A stretch of DNA of 64,000 nucleotides from positions 457,002 to 521,001 of the forward strand of contig NZ_LT984884.1 of assembly GCF_900258515.1 (NCBI RefSeq), written 5' to 3'. The notes under the pieces were generated by a model. It did not search any database and was not told where the DNA came from. It saw only the letters and a list, made by a program, of their open reading frames with translations. Position 1 is the first letter of the stretch. Every line of letters starts with the position of its first letter. The DNA comes from Lentibacillus sp. Marseille-P4043. GTDB lineage: Bacteria; Bacillota; Bacilli; Bacillales; Amphibacillaceae. The position numbers and the translations under genes were made by a program. Below are positions 47,124-55,622 of this stretch, in pieces.

Positions 47124-47223
47124 ACTACTAGGGGGGCCCAAAATTGTGGGCTGAGAGGAAGGCCGAACTGCTTTCCGACTCTTATGGACCTGATCTGGTT
47201 AATACCAGCGGAGGGAAGTAGTG
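47124..47223 (+). promoter_or_regulatory. TPP riboswitch 1 (thiW)
   Basis: The aptamer has the conserved CTGAGAGGAAG element, a variable stem (GGCCGAACTGC...), and ACCTGATCTGGTTAATACCA with GCGGAGGGAAGTAG. A terminator hairpin follows, so thiamine pyrophosphate should stop transcription before thiW. Confidence 0.96.
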
Positions 47224-47256
47224 AGTGGCATTATGTCCATAAACGAATCCCATACT

Positions 47257-47296
47257 AAGCTAGGTCCTTTTATCAGGATCTAGCTTTTTTATTTTT
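47257..47296 (+). terminator. TPP-riboswitch terminator before thiW
   Basis: AAGCTAGGTCCT pairs with AGGATCTAGCTT around a 6-base loop, then TTTTTATTTTT. It lies 20 bases before the thiW start and is the expression platform of riboswitch 1. Confidence 0.9.
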
Positions 47297-47315
47297 ATTA
47301 GAAAGGGGGAAATAA

Positions 47316-47804
47316 ATGAATCGAACGCGTTTACTAACAACAATGGCAGTTTTTGTAGCCATTGGAACGATTGGAGCACAAATTCTATGGTTTCCAGCAG
47401 GCGTTGCCAAAGCTTACCCTGTACAACACGCGGTCAACGTCATGGCGGCAATCATGCTTGGTCCAGCTCCAGCTGTTATGATCGCCTTTATGATTGGGGT
47501 GCTCCGAAATTTGCTTGGACTTGGTACACTATTAGCATTTCCTGGCGGGATGATTGGTGCTTTTCTGGCAGGGTATCTTTATAAAAAATTTGGCAAAAAG
47601 GTATGGGCTGCACTTGGAGAATTCATTGGGACTGGAATTGTTGGTTCCTTGTTTGCCGTACCATTGGCCAACTTTTTAATGGGAAGTTCAGTTGGTGCAT
47701 TATTCTTTTTCCCATCATTTCTAGTAAGCAGTGGAACAGGCGCATTGATCGGCTGGGTAATAGCTGTTCGCTTGAAACAACGACAAGTATTACAAAATAT
47801 TTAG
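47316..47804 (+). CDS. thiW: Thiamine-precursor transporter ThiW (ECF S component)
   Basis: 162 residues, five to six membrane helices. The features AGVAKAYPVQHAVNVMAAIMLGPAPAVMIAFMIGVLRNLLGLGTLLAFPGGMIGAFLAGYLYKK-like region match ThiW, the substrate-binding subunit thought to take up the thiazole precursor of thiamine. It needs a shared EcfAA'T module, which is not in this window. It is under its own TPP riboswitch, beside the thiM-containing salvage operon, which would use the same thiazole. Confidence 0.92.
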   Translation: MNRTRLLTTMAVFVAIGTIGAQILWFPAGVAKAYPVQHAVNVMAAIMLGPAPAVMIAFMIGVLRNLLGLGTLLAFPGGMIGAFLAGYLYKKFGKKVWAALGEFIGTGIVGSLFAVPLANFLMGSSVGALFFFPSFLVSSGTGALIGWVIAVRLKQRQVLQNI

Positions 47805-47814
47805 TATTATGAAG

Positions 47815-47904
47815 AACTACTAGGGGCGCTAGAATAGCTGAGAATAGGAATATTCCTTAGTCCCTTGGAACCTGATCTGGTTAATACCAGCGGAGGGAAG
47901 TGGT
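47815..47904 (+). promoter_or_regulatory. TPP riboswitch 2 (tenA-thiDME)
   Basis: A second aptamer directly after thiW: GCTGAGAATAGG, then ACCTGATCTGGTTAATACCA and GCGGAGGGAAGTGG. A small hairpin GAGAGG-N12-CCTCTC (47906-47929) follows, with only a weak T-rich tail, so the mechanism (terminator or translation) is unclear. Confidence 0.94.
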
Positions 47905-47987
47905 CGAGAGGAAAAAATATGTACCTCTCTATTTATCTACTTTTCTATTCCCTTAGTAGCTTCCTAAAAATTCGAGGAGGCATGACA

Positions 47988-48677
47988 ATGACATTTTCAC
48001 AAAATCTTAGAGAAGAAAATAACGATATTTTTCAAGCAATTTTTAACCATCCATTTGTACAGGGGATCGGCAAAGAAAATGTGCCTAAAAAAGCATTAGC
48101 ACATTATATTAAAGCAGACTTTGAGTACTTAAACGCATTTATCAACGTTTATGGAATCGCGATATCAAAGGCAAACAATCGTAAAGATATGTCCTTTTTT
48201 AACGAACAAATCCGGTTTGTACTGCACAGCGAAATCCATCCTCACCACAACTTTTGTGAGGCAATCGGGGTTGAGTATGACGAGCTTCAAGGGTATCCAT
48301 TACCACCTACTGCAGATCATTACATGAAACATATGATGTATCATGCACAAATGGGTAGTTTACCTGAAATAATCTGTGCATTACTCCCTTGTCCATGGAC
48401 ATATCTCGAAATTGGTAAGGAATTAATGAAAACATATAAACCATCTAAAAATCATGCGTTTTATCCATGGATTAACTTTTATGCTGAGGAAAGCATGGAA
48501 AAAACCACGACAGAAATGCGAACCCGTTTAGATGAATTGGCAGATCAGTCCTCAAGTAAAGATATCGGGCGAATGAAAGAAGCATTCCGCAAAAGCTGCC
48601 AATTGGAATTAGCCTTTTGGGATATGGCATACACGTGTGAAGCGTGGCCAGGAGAAAGACTGGTGACACACCAATGA
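47988..48677 (+). CDS. tenA: Aminopyrimidine aminohydrolase / thiaminase II
   Basis: 229 residues from the ATG at 47988. CGAGGAGG is 7 bases upstream, while an ATG at 47982 is too close. An all-helical TenA fold with the catalytic cysteine at 135 (LLPCPWTYLEIG), the same number as in the Bacillus enzyme, and a C-terminal CEAWPGERL. It hydrolyses base-degraded thiamine (aminomethyl pyrimidine) to the hydroxymethyl form, salvaging the pyrimidine for ThiD. It overlaps thiD by four bases. Confidence 0.95.
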   Translation: MTFSQNLREENNDIFQAIFNHPFVQGIGKENVPKKALAHYIKADFEYLNAFINVYGIAISKANNRKDMSFFNEQIRFVLHSEIHPHHNFCEAIGVEYDELQGYPLPPTADHYMKHMMYHAQMGSLPEIICALLPCPWTYLEIGKELMKTYKPSKNHAFYPWINFYAEESMEKTTTEMRTRLDELADQSSSKDIGRMKEAFRKSCQLELAFWDMAYTCEAWPGERLVTHQ

Positions 48678-49483
48678 CCCAAACACCTTGTGCACTCACA
48701 ATTGCTGGCACTGATCCAAGTGGTGGGGCAGGCATTCAGGCTGATTTAAAAACATTCCAGGAATTCACATGCTACGGTATGTCTGTGATTACATCAGTTG
48801 TTGCGCAAAACACAACTGGCGTCCAGGACGTTCACCATCTCCCTATTAAAATGATTGTGCAACAACTCGATTCCGTTATTTCGGATATCCCATTTCAAGC
48901 ATTTAAAACGGGAATGATTGCGAATATCGACATAATGGATGCAATAGCCAGGAAGATTTCACATTTATCCGTTCCTTTTGTCATGGACCCTGTAATGGTT
49001 GCATCCAGTGGTGATTCATTAATCACAGCAGATGCCCGAGACTATTTGCGTGATGAGCTTCTACCCAGGACAACGTTAGTAACACCAAATGTTCCAGAGG
49101 CAGAATATATTATCGGAGAGACTATTAAAACGATCGACGATTTACAACAGGCTGCTGAACAAATCGTGATTAATTACGGTGCTGAAGCTGCCCTCGTTAA
49201 GGGAGGTCATTTAGCTGGGGAAGCAACTGACTATTTATATGACGGAAAAGAAATGTACCGCTTCTCTTCTGAACGAATTGAAACAAAAAATATACATGGA
49301 ACAGGCTGCACGTATTCTGCTGCAATAACGGCATTATTGAGTAAAGGTTTTTCTTTACCAGAATCCGTAAAAAGAGCAAAACATTATGTAACTGCTGCAA
49401 TCCGCCATTCTTTTTCAATCGGACATGGCAGTGGACCAACAAATCACTGGGCAACACGATTAGAGGAGGTTAACAAGCAATGA
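48674..49483 (+). CDS. thiD: Hydroxymethylpyrimidine (phosphate) kinase
   Basis: 269 residues. It starts at the ATG in the tenA stop overlap; the upstream in-frame region belongs to tenA. Ribokinase-fold kinase with LTIAGTDPSGGAGIQADLKTF at the N-terminus and the catalytic loop IHGTGCTYSAAITALLSKG near 215. It makes HMP-pyrophosphate in two phosphorylation steps. It overlaps thiM by four bases, so tenA-thiD-thiM are tightly coupled. Confidence 0.95.
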   Translation: MTQTPCALTIAGTDPSGGAGIQADLKTFQEFTCYGMSVITSVVAQNTTGVQDVHHLPIKMIVQQLDSVISDIPFQAFKTGMIANIDIMDAIARKISHLSVPFVMDPVMVASSGDSLITADARDYLRDELLPRTTLVTPNVPEAEYIIGETIKTIDDLQQAAEQIVINYGAEAALVKGGHLAGEATDYLYDGKEMYRFSSERIETKNIHGTGCTYSAAITALLSKGFSLPESVKRAKHYVTAAIRHSFSIGHGSGPTNHWATRLEEVNKQ

Positions 49484-50247
49484 ACAGTAACATCATTAAA
49501 GAGGTTAGGGATAAACGTCCGCTCATTCACCATTTAACGAACCAGGTTGTCATGAACTTTACGGCTAATGGTTTATTATCCTTTGGTGCAACACCGGCCA
49601 TGGCTAAAGCGGAGGAAGAAGCAGGCGACATGGCATCGATAGCGGATGGAGTACTGATTAACATTGGTACCATCACACCATCTGAGGTTTCCGCCATGAT
49701 TCAAGCTGGAAAAGCCGCCAACGAAAAGGGAATACCAGTAGTACTTGATCCAGTTGGTGTCGCCTCAACGCCATTTCGGGATGATGCTGTAAAACGAATA
49801 CTAAGCGTAGTCAAGCCTACAGTTATTAAAGGTAATGCGGGTGAAATGGCCCATCTTGTCCAAATACCTTGGGAGACGAAGGGACCTGACTCCGTTGGTG
49901 AGGGAAATACTGCAGAAGTTGCTGCCAAGGTTGCTGAAACTTATCAGACCGCTGCTGTTGTTACCGGGGAGACAGATATTATTTGTACGGGGAACCATTT
50001 GGAACAAAATCAGACTGGACACCCATTTCTTACTAAAATTACAGGAGCAGGATGTTTACTCGGTTCAATTTTGGCAGCGTGCCTTACAACCAATGAACCA
50101 ATCGAACAACAAGCCTTCACCGCTGTAGAATTTTATGGACTGGCTGCCGAATATGCGATCAAATACTCCGAAGTTACTGGTCCTGGAACATTTCTACCTC
50201 GTTTCATTGACGCTCTGTCGCTTGAGATTGATGAATTAGGGAGGTGA
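49480..50247 (+). CDS. thiM: Hydroxyethylthiazole kinase
   Basis: 255 residues. The family opening PLIHHLTNQVVMNFTANGLLSFGATPAMA and the catalytic KITGAGCLLGSILAACL near 185-200 are intact. It phosphorylates the thiazole alcohol taken up from outside, here probably by ThiW. Salvage only: the de novo thiazole genes (thiG, thiS, thiO) are not in the window. Confidence 0.95.
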   Translation: MNSNIIKEVRDKRPLIHHLTNQVVMNFTANGLLSFGATPAMAKAEEEAGDMASIADGVLINIGTITPSEVSAMIQAGKAANEKGIPVVLDPVGVASTPFRDDAVKRILSVVKPTVIKGNAGEMAHLVQIPWETKGPDSVGEGNTAEVAAKVAETYQTAAVVTGETDIICTGNHLEQNQTGHPFLTKITGAGCLLGSILAACLTTNEPIEQQAFTAVEFYGLAAEYAIKYSEVTGPGTFLPRFIDALSLEIDELGR

Positions 50248-50252
50248 AGCAG

Positions 50253-50876
50253 GTGAACCAAACATTTAGCCAGAATTTGAGAAAGTATCTCATTATGGGT
50301 AGTCAAAATTGCGAACATGACCCTGTTGAAATACTCCAATCAGCAATTTCAGCTGGAATTACTGCCTTTCAATTCCGTGAAAAAGGCGAAGGGGCATTAA
50401 AAGGAAATGAAAAATTGAGATTAGGACATAAACTTCGTGAGGTTTGTACACAATATCATATTCCATTTATTGTTAATGATGATATAGAACTTGTATATTC
50501 TCTTGAGGCAGACGGGATTCATGTTGGACAAGAAGATAAATCCGTTGAGGAATTACGTCGGCTTTTTCCTCATAAGATAATTGGACTTTCCGTATCAAAT
50601 TTGCATGAAGTATCAACAAGTCCTATTCAAATGGTTGACTATATAGGTGCCGGGCCGGTTTTTAATACTACTTCAAAACCAGATGCCAAATTCGCTGTAG
50701 GATTAGAGTGGATTACAACATTAAGAGAACGATTTCTCGACTTACCAATCTGCGGTATAGGCGGTATTACAACACAAAACTCTGCATCTGTAATCGAGGC
50801 GGGTGCTAATGGTGTAGCTGTTATATCAGCTATAACAAAGGCAAAAAATATTGAAAAAGCAGTGGGAAATTTATAG
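50253..50876 (+). CDS. thiE: Thiamine-phosphate synthase
   Basis: 207 residues from the GTG at 50253; GGGAGGTGA lies 5 bases upstream and an in-frame GTG at 50244 is inside that site. TIM-barrel enzyme that joins HMP-pyrophosphate and thiazole phosphate. It has FQFREKGEGAL, VNDDIELVYSLEADGIHVGQEDKS, YIGAGPVFNTTSKPDA and CGIGGI-T motifs. Last gene of the tenA-thiD-thiM-thiE operon. Confidence 0.95.
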   Translation: MNQTFSQNLRKYLIMGSQNCEHDPVEILQSAISAGITAFQFREKGEGALKGNEKLRLGHKLREVCTQYHIPFIVNDDIELVYSLEADGIHVGQEDKSVEELRRLFPHKIIGLSVSNLHEVSTSPIQMVDYIGAGPVFNTTSKPDAKFAVGLEWITTLRERFLDLPICGIGGITTQNSASVIEAGANGVAVISAITKAKNIEKAVGNL

Positions 50877-50906
50877 ATTTAAATACGTAACTTTCCAGAA
50901 GTGCAA

Positions 50907-50942
50907 GAAACACAGCACCTTTCCTAAAAGGCGCTGTGTTTC
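50907..50942. terminator. Hairpin between thiE and the MerR gene
   Basis: GAAACACAGC-A-CCTTT pairs with AAAGG-C-GCTGTGTTTC. A T-run is lacking on both sides, so it may be a weak terminator or an mRNA end-stabilising stem for the convergent genes. Confidence 0.6.
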
Positions 50943-50964
50943 CACATTACTTCCATAGTAAAAG

Positions 50965-51705
50965 TTATTTCTTATTTTTATCTGCGTAAACCGCCATCGC
51001 ATCACGCATAAATACAGCTAAGCCTTCGCCGAACTGATCAATATTTTTTGTGAAACGGTCATCTTCAACATACATTTGACCGAGTCCCTTGAATGCATCC
51101 AATGAATAGGTACCAACCTTATTCAAATAGTTAAACCTCAGCTCAATATTTTCTTGAGCTATACCTGATTCAGGTGGTTCATGACGAATTTCGGCAAGTT
51201 TTCTATACAATGCATTAAACTCATCTTCTAAAGTCTTCTGATCGCCCTTAGACATGTTACCCACTTTTGCATTTGACTCATTGACAGCTTTATCACCCCA
51301 GCGATCACGAGCTTCTTGTTCATATGGGTTACGGCTGAAGTCAAAGCCTTCAAATCTTTCTTTAGCTGACATATCAATTTCCCCTTTCGAGTGCTGAATC
51401 GTTTTATCAATCGTCGAAATCATTTGGTCAAGACGGCTTCTTTTTTCAAGTAACATTTTACGATGTAACTTTAAAGCCTCTTTCCGATCAAATGATGGAC
51501 TACTGATTATTTCCTTTATTTTTTTTAAAGGGAAGCCAATTTCTTTAAAAAACAAAATCTGTTGTAATGCTTCCAAATCGCTATCGGAATACAGACGATA
51601 GCCAGATTCTGTTGTACTTTCTGGAGTTAGTAATCCAATTTCATCATAATGATGTAGTGTGCGCACACTAATTCCAACTAAATCTGCAACCTCTTTCACC
51701 TTCAT
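50965..51705 (-). CDS. MerR-family regulator with TipAS effector domain (Mta-like)
   Basis: 246 residues from the ATG at 51705 (GGGAGG site). The N-terminal MerR winged helix (VKEVADLVGISVRTLHHYDEIGLLTP) and a long dimer helix are followed by a C-terminal TipAS domain from about 125 (RFEGFDFSRNPYEQEARDRWGDKAVNESNAKV...), which binds thiopeptides or other drugs in TipA and its relatives. Its promoter has the 19-bp spacer typical of MerR control, so autoactivation is likely. No target efflux gene is adjacent. Confidence 0.9.
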   Translation of the reverse strand: MKVKEVADLVGISVRTLHHYDEIGLLTPESTTESGYRLYSDSDLEALQQILFFKEIGFPLKKIKEIISSPSFDRKEALKLHRKMLLEKRSRLDQMISTIDKTIQHSKGEIDMSAKERFEGFDFSRNPYEQEARDRWGDKAVNESNAKVGNMSKGDQKTLEDEFNALYRKLAEIRHEPPESGIAQENIELRFNYLNKVGTYSLDAFKGLGQMYVEDDRFTKNIDQFGEGLAVFMRDAMAVYADKNKK

Positions 51706-51733
51706 TGTGACTGGCAACCTCCCTTTAATGATT

Positions 51734-51764
51734 ACTATAAAGTATGACGTAACGTTAGAGTCAA
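51734..51764 (-). promoter_or_regulatory. MerR-type promoter with 19-bp spacer
   Basis: TTGACT (51759-51764) and TATAGT (51734-51739) on the minus strand are 19 bases apart, too long for a normal promoter. The spacer holds the partial palindrome TGAC-N3-AACGTT-N2-GTCA. This is the usual layout for MerR DNA-distortion control. Confidence 0.8.
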
Positions 51765-51934
51765 CACACAAAGGAAAAATTCTACCAACAAAAAAACACC
51801 ATCTAAATCATTTAAAAAGTCCAATTGTATTATAAATGCCTATACCAAGCTAGACGATTATCCATACAGTAAAGGGAAAGGTCTTTATGATGTTATCAAA
51901 AAGATCATTAAATGATAGGGAGGAAATGATCATA

Positions 51935-52447
51935 ATGAATTACTATCAGCAACCATATAATCAAGTTGATGAAAGGCAGCAATTTAATATTCCAGGACTA
52001 TTTGATTTTTTCACTGGAGGGGGAAATCAATCGTATTTTCCTGGTGCAGGGCCAGGAGGCAGCCCAGGTTTTCCCGGAGGTGGACACTTTCCCGGAGGAC
52101 AGCATGGCTTCCCAGGCGGAGAACAATACGGACCCCCTGGTTGGGGACAGCCTAGCTTCCCTGGAGGACAGGGATTTCCTGGGGATGGTCAATCTGCTAG
52201 TGCTCCTACAACCCCTCCACCATCTTTTACTCCCGAGAAGCCGCAATTTCAAACATTTGCAGTAGATCCAGGTGCGATTCGCGGATGTCTCTACCGTTTC
52301 ACATATGTTTGGTTAAATCGGAATTCTTTTTGGTTTTTCCCAGTCTATGTAGGCAGAGATTCAGTCGCAGGTTTTAGATGGTATGGTAATAGGTGGTCCT
52401 ACTTCGGAGTAGATCTAGACAGAGTTCAGTCTTTTCAATGCTTTTAG
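51935..52447 (+). CDS. Gly/Pro-rich protein with aromatic C-terminal domain
   Basis: 170 residues from the ATG at 51935 (GGGAGG upstream). An N-terminal MNYYQQPYNQVDERQQFN is followed by about 65 residues made of FPGG/FPGGG-type repeats (about seven). Then comes a compact domain of about 60 residues rich in aromatics (GCLYRFTYVWLNRNSFWFFPVYVG ... GFRWYGNRWSYFGVDLDRVQSFQCF). No signal peptide. I do not recognise a named family; it resembles small spore-coat or surface-type proteins of Bacillaceae. Function unknown. Confidence 0.75.
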   Translation: MNYYQQPYNQVDERQQFNIPGLFDFFTGGGNQSYFPGAGPGGSPGFPGGGHFPGGQHGFPGGEQYGPPGWGQPSFPGGQGFPGDGQSASAPTTPPPSFTPEKPQFQTFAVDPGAIRGCLYRFTYVWLNRNSFWFFPVYVGRDSVAGFRWYGNRWSYFGVDLDRVQSFQCF

Positions 52448-52542
52448 ACCTGCGAACTAAGCTAACCTTTAGGCTTTAGACAAACGGCCATCCAAACGCA
52501 ATCCCTCTTTGCCACATAATCTAAAGGGAAGGAGGGATTACC

Positions 52543-52728
52543 ATGTATCAATTAGCTTTACTGTATTTAGCTTGTGTTTTAGCCGGGTTCGGACTAGCTA
52601 ACCTTCCAACTTCAGCTGTTATAACCCCTGAAATAGCTAATTTTTTCGAGGTGATTGGCGGAATATCCATGGCTGTATTTGCCATAGCCGTACTATATCT
52701 CGGAGTCAAAACCCTATTTCGAAAATAA
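52543..52728 (+). CDS. Small two-helix membrane protein
   Basis: 61 residues, GGAGG site, two hydrophobic segments (about 4-26 and 37-57) with a short loop (PTSAVITPEIANFFE). It is followed by a hairpin terminator. Probably a real small gene by ribosome site and terminator. No family recognised. Confidence 0.65.
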   Translation: MYQLALLYLACVLAGFGLANLPTSAVITPEIANFFEVIGGISMAVFAIAVLYLGVKTLFRK

Positions 52729-52736
52729 ATCGAGTG

Positions 52737-52764
52737 ACGAGGCTGATAACCATAGCCTCGTTTC
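52737..52764 (+). terminator. Terminator after the small membrane protein gene
   Basis: GACGAGGCT and AGCCTCGTT pair around a short loop, followed by TCTCAT; the T-run is short. Confidence 0.65.
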
Positions 52765-52807
52765 TCATACTTAGCTGAAATATCTAGTTCTATTTACTCG
52801 CATGTAA

Positions 52808-52838
52808 GAAGCCACTATTCATGATGAACAGTGGCTTC
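52808..52838. terminator. Hairpin after the squalene/phytoene synthase gene
   Basis: GAAGCCACTATTCAT pairs with ATGAACAGTGGCTTC with one mismatch. It lies three bases from the synthase stop. Only short T tracts flank it. Confidence 0.65.
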
Positions 52839-52841
52839 TCT

Positions 52842-53672
52842 TTATTCATTCTTTATTTCTTCAACAATCGTTTCTACTTCATTACGGGAAATTTTTTCTC
52901 TGCCACCTTGTAATGCTTTTACCGTTTTTTTCGCTAGCGCAAGTGGAATCCTGCAAAACAATAAAATATTCCGAGTTGAAATATCCTTCATGTACGCATC
53001 AGCATAAGCAAGGTTTTTCTCTGTATACTCGAACAAATCGGCCCTTGTCCAACCATCTGGAACAAAATGCACCCCGCGTTCACTATCTTCTTCTTGGTTA
53101 CGCAAAATATTAACAGCTTGCAAACCCCTGCCGTACCCAATAGCTAATTCACGGTCTGTAGTTGTTCCATCATACCACTCCCATATATCGGAAAGCATGA
53201 CACCGACTAATCCTGCAACATAATAGGTATAGTTATCTAAATCCTCTTTATCTTTAATATACCAATCTTTTTCTGCCCAATCCGCCATTCCGGCTGCCAT
53301 TACACTTGTTGATTCCTTTATTTTGTCAACTATTTCTGGTGGACAAACCGTAATCCATTCGCCAAGTCTAATTGTTACTTCAGGTAAAAGTGATTTATAT
53401 GGATCTAGTAATTGACTATATGCATCATTATCAAATTTACGTTTCAACAATTCACTTGTAGAGCGCAATAGATGTTGCTTGGTTTCCGAATCCAATTGTT
53501 CATGATCTTCAATTTCATCAACTGCTCGCATGCATAAGTAAGCCGATGCGACCGTCCTCTTCAAGGTTGGTTTCAAAAGACTAATTGGTATATAGAAGGT
53601 TCTACTTGTTAATTTCAGTACATGCATTGCTTCTTTTTGTAAATTTTTAACGCCCTGACTCAAGCGGTTCAT
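52842..53672 (-). CDS. Squalene/phytoene synthase family protein
   Basis: 276 residues from the ATG at 53672. The AAAGGAGG site touches this ATG, so the TTG at 53663 (9 bases away) may be the real start. It has both prenyl-diphosphate motifs: the first as DEIED in AYLCMRAVDEIEDHEQ, the second as NILRNQEEDSERG, plus YYVAGLVGVMLSDIWEW of squalene/dehydrosqualene synthases. It should condense two C15 (or C20) prenyl diphosphates. No desaturase or hopene cyclase gene is near, so the end product is open. Confidence 0.88.
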   Translation of the reverse strand: MNRLSQGVKNLQKEAMHVLKLTSRTFYIPISLLKPTLKRTVASAYLCMRAVDEIEDHEQLDSETKQHLLRSTSELLKRKFDNDAYSQLLDPYKSLLPEVTIRLGEWITVCPPEIVDKIKESTSVMAAGMADWAEKDWYIKDKEDLDNYTYYVAGLVGVMLSDIWEWYDGTTTDRELAIGYGRGLQAVNILRNQEEDSERGVHFVPDGWTRADLFEYTEKNLAYADAYMKDISTRNILLFCRIPLALAKKTVKALQGGREKISRNEVETIVEEIKNE

Positions 53673-53766
53673 CCTCCTTTTGTAAACCATGAGGTATATT
53701 AAGTATAACAAAAAATTCACATGATTTATATACTTATGGGTTGGGGATCTCCTTTTTATTCTGCAC

Positions 53767-53812
53767 AAAAACGGGGACTTCTCCTCCGAACAAGAAAAGT
53801 ACCCCGTTATTT
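53767..53812 (-). terminator. Terminator after the BCCT gene
   Basis: On the minus strand AACGGGGTAC pairs with GTCCCCGTT around a long loop and is followed by TTTTT. Confidence 0.7.
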
Positions 53813-53813
53813 T

Positions 53814-55367
53814 TTAATCGTCTTCTTTAACAAGTAAAGGTTTCTTGCCTTCACGTTCCCATGCTATGTTTTGCATAATCGCCATCTCTTTTACTATTTT
53901 TGGCGCTAACCAAAGCGGTGGCAGTAACAGTAAAGATACGGGTACAGCCGTAATGACGATCATATTCTGAATCGCCGTAATCGATCCTTCCCCGATTACG
54001 AGTAGCACCATAGAAAATAGACCGAACAAAATCGCCCAAAATACACGCAGCCAACGATATGGGTGGTCAGTTCCCGTAATAGAGACAGCAGTAGTATAGG
54101 ACATCGTGTCAACTGTTGTTGCGACAAATACAATGGTTACAATTAAAAACCCAATTGCCATAATAAGACCGATCGGCAGTTGATCCATAATCGCCATAAC
54201 CGCAGCTGGCATGCCCGCCTCATTTAATGCGGTAGAAATAGATCCAGGGTTCTCTGATTCAAAGAACACACCTGTCCCACCTACTACAGAAAACCAGAAG
54301 TTACTCACAATTGGTGCAACAATTGAAACGGCAAGCACCAATTCGCGTACCGTTCTACCTGTTGAAATCCGACTAATAAAAATCGCCATCATTGGGCCAT
54401 AGCCAAGAAACCATCCCCAGAAAAAAACGGTCCAAGCACCAAGCCAGGCTTCATCACCACGGTACAATGACATCGTGAAGAAATTTTGTAAATAAAAGCC
54501 TTCTCCGGAAACAAAAGCATCAATAATAAACATGGTTGGCCCAATAATAAGTACAACTGCAGCTAACAAAATAGTTAAACCTATATTGATGCGACTTAAT
54601 AGTAATATCCCTCGATCAACACCAGTTGCCGCAGAAATAGCAGCGATCATCGATAATACTAGTACAATAATAATGCTAGTCGTTAACACATTGGGAATAC
54701 CAAATAAATCATGTAATCCATAGCTTACCTGCAGACCTAGAAATCCTATAGGTCCAAGTGTTCCTGCCGCTACTGCTATAATCGAGATGATATCAGCGAG
54801 TGAACCAAGAATACTTTTATGATAAACTTTTTCTCCGAAGATCGGATATAAGATTGCTCGAGGTTTTAGCGGTTGCCCTTTAACATAATGCACATACATC
54901 ATCACAATGGTTGATAACGTTCCAAGTATGGCCCACGCTACAAATCCCCAATCCATAAAGGCCTGTGCAAATGCAGCCGGGATATCGCCCGATCCTTCAC
55001 CGAATAACGGTGGGGTGGTCATATAATGATACATTGGCTCAGCCGCCGCCCAAAAGACTCCCCCACTTGCCAGTAAAGTGCAAAGAATCATAGAAATCCA
55101 TTTAAAATAATTGTATTTCGGTGCGGATTGATTCCCTAAACGAACCCTTCCATACTTTGAAAAGACAAAATAAATTCCAATTACAAAGTTCCCCAATAAC
55201 AGTACTTGCCAATAGGCTCCAAAATACTTCGCAGACCAATTAAATAATTTTACAATCGTATCGCCCACCATTGTGCTGTTAATGAAAGATAACACAATAA
55301 ATAAAATTACAAATCCTCCACTTATTAAAAATACTGTCCAATCTGTTTTATTCTCTTTTTCGTACAC
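53814..55367 (-). CDS. BCCT-family osmolyte transporter
   Basis: 517 residues, twelve membrane helices, from a GTG start with an AGGAGG site. BCCT patterns: MDWGFVAWAILGTLSTIVMMYVHY, TWTVFFWGWFLGYGPMMAIFISRISTGRT and GGTGVFFE. The usual tryptophan-rich substrate box is changed (FFWGWFLGYGPMM instead of a W-A-W-W-type run), so the substrate may differ from glycine betaine. Transport of betaine, choline or carnitine is the family role and fits a halotolerant host. Confidence 0.88.
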   Translation of the reverse strand: MYEKENKTDWTVFLISGGFVILFIVLSFINSTMVGDTIVKLFNWSAKYFGAYWQVLLLGNFVIGIYFVFSKYGRVRLGNQSAPKYNYFKWISMILCTLLASGGVFWAAAEPMYHYMTTPPLFGEGSGDIPAAFAQAFMDWGFVAWAILGTLSTIVMMYVHYVKGQPLKPRAILYPIFGEKVYHKSILGSLADIISIIAVAAGTLGPIGFLGLQVSYGLHDLFGIPNVLTTSIIIVLVLSMIAAISAATGVDRGILLLSRINIGLTILLAAVVLIIGPTMFIIDAFVSGEGFYLQNFFTMSLYRGDEAWLGAWTVFFWGWFLGYGPMMAIFISRISTGRTVRELVLAVSIVAPIVSNFWFSVVGGTGVFFESENPGSISTALNEAGMPAAVMAIMDQLPIGLIMAIGFLIVTIVFVATTVDTMSYTTAVSITGTDHPYRWLRVFWAILFGLFSMVLLVIGEGSITAIQNMIVITAVPVSLLLLPPLWLAPKIVKEMAIMQNIAWEREGKKPLLVKEDD

Positions 55368-55622
55368 GCTTTTCCTCCTAATTGATTAGGAGCAAGTGTC
55401 GATAAGTGCGTGTTCAACATGTTAGCTGGTAACTTTTGAACAACCTCTATCATATTTCCACACAGACCGATGGATGGAAGATAATAACCAAACTACAATT
55501 ATGAAAAACCACCGACTTGCCCTTTTATAAATAACACATAGTTGACCATTATAGGGATGTTGATGGGATCCGTCAAATATAGAAAATTGCTTGTTTACAA
55601 CAAATTAACTGTTACGTTGTAT

